This document shows positions 1 to 8,770 of a stretch of DNA of 64,000 bases, one piece after another. The DNA comes from Enoplolaimus lenunculus (Eukaryota > Nematoda > Enoplea > Enoplida > Thoracostomopsidae). How positions within the stretch are numbered: the first letter of the stretch is position 1; each line of letters starts with the position of its first letter. The stretch lies in contig JASANG010000765.1 of NCBI GenBank assembly GCA_030248215.1, forward strand, positions 1 through 64,000. Direction: 5' to 3'. A program made the translations under genes and the position numbers. The notes under the pieces are model-generated. The model had not been told where the DNA came from. It did not search any database and saw only the letters and a program-made list of their open reading frames with translations.

Positions 1-483
1 TTTGCCGGGCCGTTGAGGGTTAATTGAGATTGTACGCTGCACTTAAGGTGTTGGAAATCATTAATACTGCGCAATGCGTGTAATGCTCGTAGTGTTTGTA
101 TTTAATACCTACAGTGAATAGGTACTATGTGGGAAAAGGCTATGGATCATATGAATCTATGACAATTCGTTGCCCGATAGCTTGTCGCCCAACAGTGTCT
201 TAAAGCCTGTGAATCCATGTAAGCATAATCATAAACGTAAACCTAAGCTTAAGCCTAAGCCTACGGATAGTGATGGGTAACGAAATGTCCATACTCGATG
301 AAATTTTGGATTCAAATAGAAGGTCGACGAGTTGTTGGGCAACGAATTGTCGTGGTACCGGCTACTATAGAACAAAGAGGTTCGTAATGCTCGTAGTATT
401 TGTATTCTATGCCCATAGTGGATATTACGAGCGATGGGGCTACAGGTACAATATAATTGAAAGTTTTTCCAATAATCCTTCAG
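1..483. other. Left edge: presumed intron or upstream sequence of the receptor-like gene
   Basis: No coding exon recognised. A phrase of roughly 45 bases reading AATGCTCGTAGTRTTTGTAT occurs near 80-125 and again near 386-430 with divergent continuation, so part of this stretch is an old duplication. Degenerate TTAGGC-type hexamers (CCTAAGCTTAAGCCTAAGCC) lie at 240-263. The last 20 bases make a good splice acceptor ending in CTTCAG at 483, which is why the next exon is started at 484. Confidence 0.5.
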
Positions 484-1348
484 ATTAATTCGTGCGTTAC
501 ACCGAATACGGTCGATAACCAGCGTCCATCTCTTTCATCTATGGTACCGAATTCAATTTCAAGCTGGAACTTTGCGTAGAATATGTCAACTACGGTCACT
601 TCCAGTAGTTATTTCAATAATTTGGGCAACGTTCTTTTTGCGTCAATTCACACGACATTACTATACAACATCTGTAATGAAAACGATTTGTTTCGAAAGC
701 AAATGTATGAAACTGGAGCGTCGGGCGCAATTAAAACAATTTTGTACCAAAGAGTATTTATTTTTAACGCCCCATCCTCGTTACGCGCTATACTTACAAT
801 CGTTGACTTCGGCAACGGAAAAATACATTAAAAAGCATGTAAAATACGTAACAAATATTGACAAATTGCTCAATTTAGCGTCAAATCGACAAGGATCCAT
901 TATCCTCGGCGTTCCTGAAATGGTAGGACGCTACCTGAACGTTTATTTTCCGTCGCTTAAATTTGTAGAATTTTCAGACTTAACACACAATTACTTTTCG
1001 CCAGTTTTACCCAAACATAACACAGATTTGATTGCGTCAGTTAAAGAATTCAATAATCGGGCGTTTGAATTCGGAATTATTAGTCGAATTTTGACACGAT
1101 ACCATATACTGCAGGCGCCACCCGCTGGACAAACAACGACATCCCGCTTACATATACAATCATTTATTGGTGTGTTTATAACGATACTTGTAAGTTTATG
1201 GGGTGCTGTTATTTTGATTTTTGTTGAAATTCGTTCAAAGCAATTACGGAATGGAATTGAAAGTATGCGTTGGACTGCACTTAATCATATTACCGCACAG
1301 ACCGAAGCTGTTACAACTATTACTCAACGATTTGGAAGAACGTTTTGA
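484..1348 (+). CDS. Ionotropic-receptor-like (iGluR superfamily) protein, C-terminal exon
   Basis: This is an open exon of about 288 codons, entered at a CTTCAG acceptor (483) and ending in TGA at 1346-1348. The gene must begin left of the window. The order of parts fits the C-terminal half of an ionotropic receptor. There is a hydrophobic helix near 605-650 (VVISIIWATFFL), then an extracellular lobe containing GSIILGVPEMVGRY, then a stretch ending in NNRAFEFGIISRILTRY, which resembles the end of the S2 ligand-binding lobe. A final helix (SFIGVFITILVSLWGAVI) followed by FVEIRSK resembles M4 and its basic cytoplasmic edge. Such proteins are ligand-gated cation channels of sensory neurons. The match rests on helix order and spacing, because the sequence is divergent. 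An unrelated membrane protein is the alternative. Confidence 0.55.
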
Positions 1349-2750
1349 CTGAATTCATAGTAATCATCAGTTTTCACCAGGGTGCAACCGGAGATAAAGA
1401 TACCGAAGCCGGAGGTCAACAACACTTGCCGGAGCCGGAACTGGAGAAGGAGGTGAGGCGAAATTAGGTAGTAAACATGATGGATTTTAGCCAATATCTG
1501 CAATATGTTGTTAAATTGTAGGGTTTTACGCTAGTAAACGCTTTTCATTGTTATATAAGGAAGCACTTATATATTAAACCTAAATTAGCGTTTCACAAAC
1601 GATAAAACGTTTGGCTTTTGGTTTAAAGCAAAGTAGCGCTTTGTTATACTAGCGATTCATTTTAGAGTTTGTCCGCGCATATAAAACGTTTTGAGTACTA
1701 CTGTTTAGAACGTCAAAAGCGTTTAAAATGGCGGTTTTTCAGACACGATTACAAAACGCACCTTCTTACTTGCGGAGGACAAGACGCAAACAACAGATTG
1801 ACCCGGCGTCTAAATCCTCACACTTTAGTGTTTTAAGTTTTACTTTAAGTGCTTTGATTAAGGTTGACAAGTTAAATACTTAACTTTTACAGGCAGAAAC
1901 ACAAATAAGCCAGTTTAAGCCTATGCGGCAAGGAGTAACGCATATTTTATCTTTTTTCAATGAAGTACTTCCAATGTACAGCCTTAATTTAATCAAAGAT
2001 AGTATACTGGAATAATTGATGCAAGGTCAGAAACATTCAATGGTTTTAGTGTTGAACTAAATACGCATTTAGAAACAAAAAATTATTTTTAGTAATTATT
2101 ACTTAGTAAATACTTAAAGTGCCAAGTATTTACTTGAGTGGAGTTTCGTGGTCGCATGCTGCCTATAAAGGTTTATCCATGCATATGTAAATGAACAAAT
2201 AAACCAACAAACCATCTATAATTCAGCCACAATCGCTTTTACATGGTACATTACTAATGTTTTACGCACGTCAGATCTTCAGTCAGTCATTATTCTTATG
2301 GTCTAACAGCTTGGATGTTATGCTTTAAAAATTAAATGTGTCAAATGCACATGATTTTTAAAACGCATGTAAAAATATATCGTGTTTCAGCTTAGAAGCT
2401 TTGTATCAACTACTCTCCCAATTCTTCGAAATAATTCTTTTAGACTGGAATTTAGACTGTTTGTAAAATTTCAGCAATATATGCATGCATTTTAGTCAAC
2501 GTGGTTGCAATATTTGCAACGCTAATGAATTTCAGTCATAATCGCACACTTGAAAGTTTAAATACAATTATAAATTTTTAATAAATGATGTCACAATGTT
2601 TTAGCTTTTTTGTGGTAAGCAATTACTGGCCAGCGGGCCGGCCAATACCTTTGGCCGGTCGTCCAGTTCCTGACCGGTGCACAATACGTACTTGACTTGC
2701 GCATACTAGCAGAGAACTTTTGTTCTTTCAACGCTGGCTGACTAGCTGTT

Positions 2751-2910
2751 TTAACCCCTTCTCACAATGAGTTGCCTATAGGCAACTCAGCGCAGTGTAT
2801 ATACGTTAAGTAATATATATCGCACCGTGTTTAACAATTGCAATACGTAAACATAGTACTAAATAGTAGGTCTCAGGGGAATAGAAAATATTCATGTGAG
2901 AAAGGGTTAA
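2751..2910. mobile_element. Short TTAA-bounded inverted-repeat element (piggyBac-like MITE)
   Basis: The element begins TTAACCCCTTCTCACA and ends TGTGAGAAAGGGTTAA, so its ends are inverted repeats of about 16 bp bounded by TTAA. That is the target and terminal pattern of piggyBac elements. It is 160 bp long with no coding capacity. The right end, TTCATGTGAGAAAGGGTTAA, recurs exactly at 40,491-40,510, showing a dispersed family. Confidence 0.55.
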
Positions 2911-4328
2911 TAAAGCGTAGGTTTGGTACCTCAACAGCCAATTTTTTTATCCGCGTGATACAAATCTTTACACGCATATATATATATACACCCGCGTCTG
3001 ATATTTTAACCCGACCCTGAAGCTATCAATGTGTTTTATAGCCAAAAATAGGGTTAGGTTAACCCACGAATTCGAAATCTTTGCTCTTTCGGCGAAAATG
3101 GTCAATTTTAGAAAAACAAAAATCCTTCAAACCGGAAAAGCCCGGATTCGCCACTGGACTGCAAACGTGGAAGGTCCGCATACAGGTTTACAGCACGACT
3201 GTCAAAACAAAAATCTGTATATATTTAAAACGATATTTAACAATTTTTGAAATGTTTTCGAATTTAAAAATTCAAACAGCGATAACATTTATATTAACAC
3301 TTGATGCTCTAAAATCAAGCATCTGTTGTAAACCAGCGTTTATTTAATAACTCACGCCTTCAAAACAACGATATTCAAAATACAAATTTATTTAATACCT
3401 GCATGTTTGCGATACAAGTGTCACCGCTTTTTAACATCCTTGTAGGTACCATGAAGCGTTCTCGTTGAGTTAAAATTTAAATGTTATGGATGTCATTTGT
3501 GAATTAAGCAAGCGCACACTTTGATATTTCAAAAATATGATTGTTAATGCATATGAAAATCAGCGATTTGAACCTAAATTCTGTATTCTTATACATGCAC
3601 ACATATAAAGCCGTTAACTGACAACTTCGGCTCCGGTGTAGGGATACCATTGGATCAAACAAACCACATCACGAAAACCTATGCGCTGTTTCAAACCCAT
3701 CTCACTCCGGCGTTCACATACGTTGCGCCATGTTTCCGATTTTCTGTTTTTGGATTTCCCGTAAATGATGATGATGTTGTTGTTGTTGTCTTTGCTTTAT
3801 TTGCTTTTCTTGTTAGAAATTTATGCAAATTTTGCGCAAAATTTCAAAAAGCTTATTGAAATAAACTTCCGAATATTCAAATTTGCATTAGCCATCATCT
3901 GGCAGGTATAAAACCATTCAGTTCGCGTTTTCTTCAAATTACCGTATGGCACAATTTGCCTGCTGATGCCTGTACGCGAAACATTTTATTGAGCGAAGAA
4001 GCTGGCTGTCGAAAATCTTGTATTTCGTGATCTGTTCTCTCGGGTACCAGGGGCCAGAAGTGTCAGCGGTACCTGAGAATGCGGCAAAATTTTAGTGATC
4101 TTAATATGTAATTTATTAAATTCTTCGATAATAAACCTACAGGTGTCTATTTTCATAAAGGATTTTTAAACCCAAAACGTTTCAGGTAGACCTCTCTAAT
4201 TTTGTTGCAGTTGATATTATGAAACAAATGTTTTCCCTGTTTATTTCTTTGGTTCATTGCAACGCTTCCCGCAGGTCGGGGTTATTTTTGTTGACTCTGA
4301 CTTAGACAAGCTCGATCCGTGGCCCAGC

Positions 4329-4607
4329 TCAGCGGAGTCTGACTTCGTTGTTACCGGTCGGATCTAGGATGCGCATCTCTTGTACATATCCTCGTTTCTC
4401 TGTTATTTTTCCTTTTGGGCCTATGAATCTGAGATGAATATTCCCGTCCCGAACAGGGTTGAGAGGAGTAGCAAACCTAGACTTTGTAGCCAATCTCAAT
4501 GAAACTATAAGGGGTACCGGCCAAGGATCATTGGCAAAGACTTCAGTCTGCGGTACCAACCTGATATCCGGCTCCGCCGTAGCCTGTGCCGGTTCCGCGC
4601 CTTGCAT
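4329..4607 (-). CDS. Uncertain open frame, 92 codons
   Basis: An ATG-initiated frame encodes a rather ordinary-looking protein with few low-complexity runs (for example LNPVRDGNIHLRFIGPKGK). The local base composition is richer in G+C than the surroundings. I do not recognise the family and see no convincing splice sites or partner exons nearby. It could be a fragment of a transposon protein, a short host gene, or chance. It is included because its composition differs from the many AT-rich chance frames around it. Confidence 0.2.
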   Translation of the reverse strand: MQGAEPAQATAEPDIRLVPQTEVFANDPWPVPLIVSLRLATKSRFATPLNPVRDGNIHLRFIGPKGKITEKRGYVQEMRILDPTGNNEVRLR

Positions 4608-5148
4608 TGTTTAGCTTTGGTTGCAACCAGGAACATTTACAGTCTTTTTTTTAGAAAAAACGCACAACAGTGCAGTTCAAAACGTTTACGTTGATACTTT
4701 CAAATTTATAAGTTGTTTACAATTTATGCTTCGTGAGCCGTCTCAGCTTGTTAAACTTGCCTCATTGGCAAATTGGTTCGGTCCAGAAAAGTTCATGTGT
4801 GACGCTTTGGAGCCTTAAAATAAATCCAGACCAGTAGCCAGATAAAAGGCAACAAGCTGCTTCAGAAAATTCGCCCTCCTAGAAATGATTTGGCCACGCT
4901 TATAACTCATACGAATTTTTAACATGCCCTTCCTAGCTTTTTTCACCCCCCCCCCATCTAGCACAAGCTTTGTACAGCTGTAAATTTACTTAAAAAAGCA
5001 AGTTCCAGCCAGATAATCGAAATTGGATAAGGATTGCATGTGTGGTCTCCGGCTCGACAGTCTTTCGCTATATCCGCTTGGACATACGATCAGGAGATAG
5101 CGCGTTTGTATATAATTCTTGGCTCTGATGTCTATAAATTTATACAGA

Positions 5149-5587
5149 CTGGAGTGACCCGAATAAGAGGGATGTAAATAAGAAGACGTCCCCATTATGA
5201 GTCTCAATCAACAGGAGTCTCTACCCCGAATAAGAGACTGTAAGCGGATAGAGTCCCTAAACCGTAAATAGAGTCCATAAATGTCAACTTTATCTCTAAT
5301 TGTATTGCATAAATCACTCCAGGCCCGAATAAAGTGGAGTTCGAAACTTTAAAGCATGCTTAAGTTTTGAAAGTACATTTTTAAATATACCCTTGCATTA
5401 TCGCTCAAGCTTTTGATACAAGGCAAATAAACGTTTAATTCAACAGATAGTTATAATACCCGATATATACCAGGATATAACGAAGGGCGGCGGAGGGCGG
5501 GTTTAAATAGTCCGTAACTGAATGACAGGGGGTACACTATGGAGAGGCCAAATAAATATCAGTCCCCTCTTATTCGGGTCACTACAC
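5149..5587. mobile_element. MITE family A, copy 1
   Basis: The left end reads CTGGAGTGACCCGAATAAGA and the right end is its inverse (TCTTATTCGGGTCACTACAC). The inside holds the family landmarks: repeated GAGTCCnnAT words, AACGAAGGGCGGCGGAGGGC, and GGAGAGGCCAAATAAATATC. About 440 bp, non-coding. Intact relatives in this window are flanked by TA, the target of Tc1/mariner-type transposases, so this is a non-autonomous DNA transposon. Confidence 0.75.
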
Positions 5588-6048
5588 AACTTGAGGACAA
5601 AATTTAGTCTATAGACAAAATTCTTTTCAATTTAATACACTGAAACATCGAAAATAGGTCGCGTGAAAACAGGGTGCAGCAAAGCGAATTACCATGGCGG
5701 TCTGCTTTTAACACAGCTTTCAAACAAACAGAATTTGTGTCAACTTTACTGATGACAACACTTTGAAAAAGTTTACCAACTTAAAACAAAATCACTTTTA
5801 AATTGTGCTTACAGAGTAACTTCCGCATTCGGACTGTTGTAATGAAAATTGCTGTTTACCAAACACTAGGGCACGAATCTGCATTAAAGTTAATTCTTGT
5901 CAACTGTATATAATTTTCTGTGAGAAGTTCTTTATACAGTTCACGAATTTAGTGTTTTGCATTCTGGATAAAACTTGAGCTACATTTAGCTACTTGAGGA
6001 TTCAGTTGTTAAAATATCGTTTCGGGACAGTATAAAAAGCGTTAAGCG

Positions 6049-6446
6049 TGATATTTATTTGGCATCTCCAGAGGGTACCCCCTTGTTATTCGGTTACGGA
6101 TTGTTATTTATTTTTAACCCGCCCTCCGCCGTCCTTCGTTAATGATATATATTCGGTACTGCAACTGTCCGTTGAATTAAACGTTTGGGCGATAATGCAA
6201 CGCTATACTTAGGAATGTACTTTCAAAATTTAAGTATATACGTTTTAAAGTTTCGAACTCAAATTATTTGGGCCTGGAGTCCTTTATGCGCTACAATTAG
6301 GGATAATTGACATTTATGGACTCTAATTAGGGCTTAGGGACTCTGTCCGCTTACGGACTCTTATTAGGGATACGGACTCCTAATGATTGGAACTCAAAAT
6401 GGAGACCTCCTCCTCTTATTAGCCTTTCTTATTCGGGTCAATACAG
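6049..6446 (-). mobile_element. MITE family A, copy 2 (reverse orientation, left end lost)
   Basis: The same internal landmarks appear in reverse complement (GATATTTATTTGGC, CCGCCCTCCGCCGTCCTTCG, GGACTCTnATTAGGG). The right end CGGGTCAATACAG is followed by TA. The outer bases of the left terminal repeat are missing. The copy lies only about 460 bp beyond copy 1 in opposite orientation. Confidence 0.75.
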
Positions 6447-6487
6447 TAACCAATCAGAAAATGCGCCGCTTAATCAAACGTAATTCT

Positions 6488-6565
6488 ACCTTGGGCTAGC
6501 CCAAGTCGTAATTCCGCTCTGTACTAACCCAATTCGGGATTGGGCTGAATTACGACTCTATGGCT
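6488..6565. repeat. Inverted repeat AGTCGTAATTC ... GAATTACGACT
   Basis: AGTCGTAATTC and GAATTACGACT face each other across about 35 bases that hold further self-complementary words (GGGCTAGCCC; CCCAATTCGGGATTGGG). A related word, AGTCGTAATTCAGCCCAATT, occurs at 63,232-63,251, so this is a dispersed foldback rather than a chance palindrome. It lies about 130 bp upstream of the secreted-peptide ATG. Confidence 0.5.
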
Positions 6566-6694
6566 TCGACATATATACTATTTGGGTTAAAATACAACAA
6601 AAACAAAAACGGCACAGTATGCGACAGTAATCATTTGTTATTGTCACACATTCTGTTATCTAATTTTGATTTTACTGTTATATAATATTCCATT

Positions 6695-7072
6695 ATGATA
6701 TTTAACCAAATGGTAATCGCCATTTTTGCCTGTGGCCTAATTATTTATATCATCGAGTTTACTACAGCGGAGCCATCAAATTACGACAATTCACACACTA
6801 TCGACGGAGATCCGTTGTCAAAACGAACGGTTTGTCCGCCACTCGTCTGCGGAACAAAAGAAGAAAAGCGTCTGGTGTTCAACAAACCGCTAAATCTCGT
6901 TCGAAACCGTGACCAAAGTTCGCGTAGGTTTACTGGCAGATATCGATACGTGAAATCGACGTATAATCCACAAAATTACCCGGAAGGAACCAAAATGTCT
7001 CTGAATATGGTATGTCCACCGTTACTTTGCCCACCGCATTCAATACTCGCATTGCCACGGATTAGAAATTAA
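6695..7072 (+). CDS. Predicted secreted peptide precursor with two CPPLxC motifs
   Basis: An uninterrupted frame of 125 residues starts at ATG and ends TAA. Residues 6-22 are strongly hydrophobic, and a signal-peptidase site is plausible after Ala25 (EFTTA/EP). Dibasic pairs lie at 43-44 (KR), 58-59 (KR) and 77-78 (RR). Between the two KR sites sits a short segment containing CPPLVC (C47, C52). A second copy, CPPLLC (C107, C112), lies near the C-terminus. The four cysteines are the only ones after the signal, so each pair could close a six-residue loop. This layout suggests a neuropeptide, hormone or defence-peptide precursor, but I recognise no family. No intron is needed. The frame could be spurious, but a signal peptide, processing sites and duplicated cysteine motifs together argue against chance. 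Confidence 0.45.
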   Translation: MIFNQMVIAIFACGLIIYIIEFTTAEPSNYDNSHTIDGDPLSKRTVCPPLVCGTKEEKRLVFNKPLNLVRNRDQSSRRFTGRYRYVKSTYNPQNYPEGTKMSLNMVCPPLLCPPHSILALPRIRN

Positions 7073-7479
7073 AAATGTTAATCCTGATAAAAAAATACTT
7101 AAAAAATTTGCTGCACTTAATTTTAAACCACCACTAAAAGCAAAAGATGCACGTGAACGGATCGTTTTTAACTGTTTGCATTGACCAGCATCCTGAAATA
7201 CATGTGAAATATTTTGATAAATTGTCTTGGGTAATAATGTGTTGAACAATCAGTAAAAATTGTTGTGTGATCAATATATGCCTAGTCATCAGTTTACAAA
7301 AGGTGAAATTTATAGATTAATAGGAAAAAAGTCGATGATGACTACTTACACGGACAAGAAGTACTACGCGGCTTAGCTATTTTGTGTGGCCAAAATGTAC
7401 CAGCATGCGTTGCGGTTTCGCTTTACCCAACTCATTGTCAGAGAGTACAGAGCACATCACTTGAAATACGCTGAAACTA

Positions 7480-7749
7480 CTGTATTGACCCGAATAAGAG
7501 GAGGGGTGGTAATAAGGGGGGTCCCCATTTTGAGTCCGAATCAATAGGAGTCCGTATCCCTAATAAGAGTCCGTATGCGGATAGAGTCCCTAAACCCTAA
7601 TTAGAGTCCATACATGTCAAATATCAGTAACGAAGGGCGGCGGAGCGTGGGATAAAAATACATAACAGTCCGTAACCGAATAACAAGGGGGGTACACTCT
7701 GGAGAGGCCAAATAAATATCAGTCCCCCATTTTATTCGGGTCACTACAG
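7480..7749 (+). mobile_element. MITE family A, copy 3 (both ends intact, 270 bp)
   Basis: The ends are CTGTATTGACCCGAATAAGA and the inverse ending CGGGTCACTACAG, with TA immediately outside both ends (7478-7479 and 7750-7751). This copy best defines the family: about 20-bp terminal inverted repeats and a TA target duplication. It lacks the central part (the AT-rich CATTATCGC region) present in copies 1 and 5, so it is a shortened version. Confidence 0.85.
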
Positions 7750-7837
7750 TACTGACTTTAAGAATATATATTAGTTCAAGCGACCCTGCGTTGGTGGTTC
7801 TTGCAACAGTTCAAACTGGAAATACTGGAGTATATAA

Positions 7838-8055
7838 ACGAATAAACATAACGGAACGAAAACGAATAGTGATAAAAATAACGGGAACGGAAAATGAATA
7901 AAGTTTAAAAGTTTCGGAAATGTTTTATTTTTCTGCCAACACAATTGATGCATGCAAATACTTTACGGGGTTTCGGAAGTTTTACAGCAGAAATAGAGGC
8001 GCTGAAATTTTTTAAGATTGTAATTCTTATTTCAGATTGAACATAAGCAGGTGCT
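7838..8055 (+). mobile_element. MITE family G, partial copy
   Basis: It contains AATAGTGATAAAAATAACGG, then TTCGGAAATGTTTTAT, TTCTGCC, CACAATTGATGCATGCAAAT and a TTATTTCA tail. The same sequence of words, in the same order, is found in the better copy at 40,517-40,842. Its own terminal repeats are worn away. Confidence 0.55.
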
Positions 8056-8071
8056 GTCATGACCTTAATAA

Positions 8072-8303
8072 CAGGTAGTGCAATAAGAGGGGGTCCACAT
8101 ATTGAGTCCCTATTAATTGGAGTCCGTATCTCTAATAAAACTCCGTTAGCGGGTAGAGTCCCTTTTAAACGCTAAGATACAAGTAACGAAGAGCAGCGCA
8201 GGGCGTGTTAAAAATAAATAACAGTCCGTAACCGAATAACAAGGGGTACACTCTGAAGAAGCCAAATAAATATCAGTCCCCCGTCTTATTCGGGTCACTA
8301 AAG
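8072..8303 (+). mobile_element. MITE family A, copy 4 (short, worn left end)
   Basis: It holds the landmarks GGGTCCACATATTGAGTCCC, GGAGTCCGTATC and AGTCCGTAACCGAATAACAA, and the right end CGGGTCACTAAAG followed by TA. The left terminal repeat is changed (CAGGTAGTGCAATAAGAGG), but it aligns. About 230 bp. Confidence 0.7.
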
Positions 8304-8770
8304 TATTTATGTTTATAAGCAAATTTATTTCAAATAAACACTCAAAACAGTACCACGGAATTTTCCTTCAGTTGTACAGTCTCGTCCAGAGTCATTGTCG
8401 ACTCTAAGCATACTCGAAACTCGGTGACAACTTTTGAAGAGTATGCTACAACCAGATTTTGCTTGCTACAAAATGCACCAGCCCTTGCGTTTCTGCCCAC
8501 CCTTTAGTTTGGGGGTCAAATGTCACAAGCATTACACCATAAACATATGACCAAAAAATATATTTTTAAGAGTAAAAATGGACCCGATTTCTTGCCATTT
8601 CGTGTATTATATATTTACTTCGTTTGCTCAAATTTCAAACCTCCACCCTCATTCAGAGGAAATGGATAGCTTAAAAATGCAACGCCGTTGATATATTGTT
8701 ATCAACACAGAAATGTAACCAGTTGCATACTTTTTTCGTCAAAAGTCATCATAAAGTTTTGGCATAACCA

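Larger units (their letters stand above)
1349..6694. other. Gene-poor stretch with MITEs
   Basis: No gene is firmly recognised. Just after the receptor exon (1376-1450) lies CCAGGGTGCAACCGGA followed by CCGGAG-rich sequence, an end that recurs near 16,630 and 32,474. GC-rich CCGGCC sequence at 2,630-2,690 resembles the ends of hAT-type elements. A TTAA-bounded foldback, two long MITE copies and one uncertain open frame are listed separately. The remaining sequence shows nothing I can name. Confidence 0.5.
7073..8770. other. Intergenic stretch between peptide gene and NSUN6 3' end
   Basis: It holds two family A MITEs and one family G copy (listed). A fragment related to the 58-bp tandem array of NSUN6 intron 5 lies near 7,388-7,412 (GGCCAAAATGTACCAGCATG). 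No exon recognised. The last few hundred bases (8,310-8,770) should include the NSUN6 3' UTR, but I cannot place its polyadenylation site with confidence. Confidence 0.5.
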
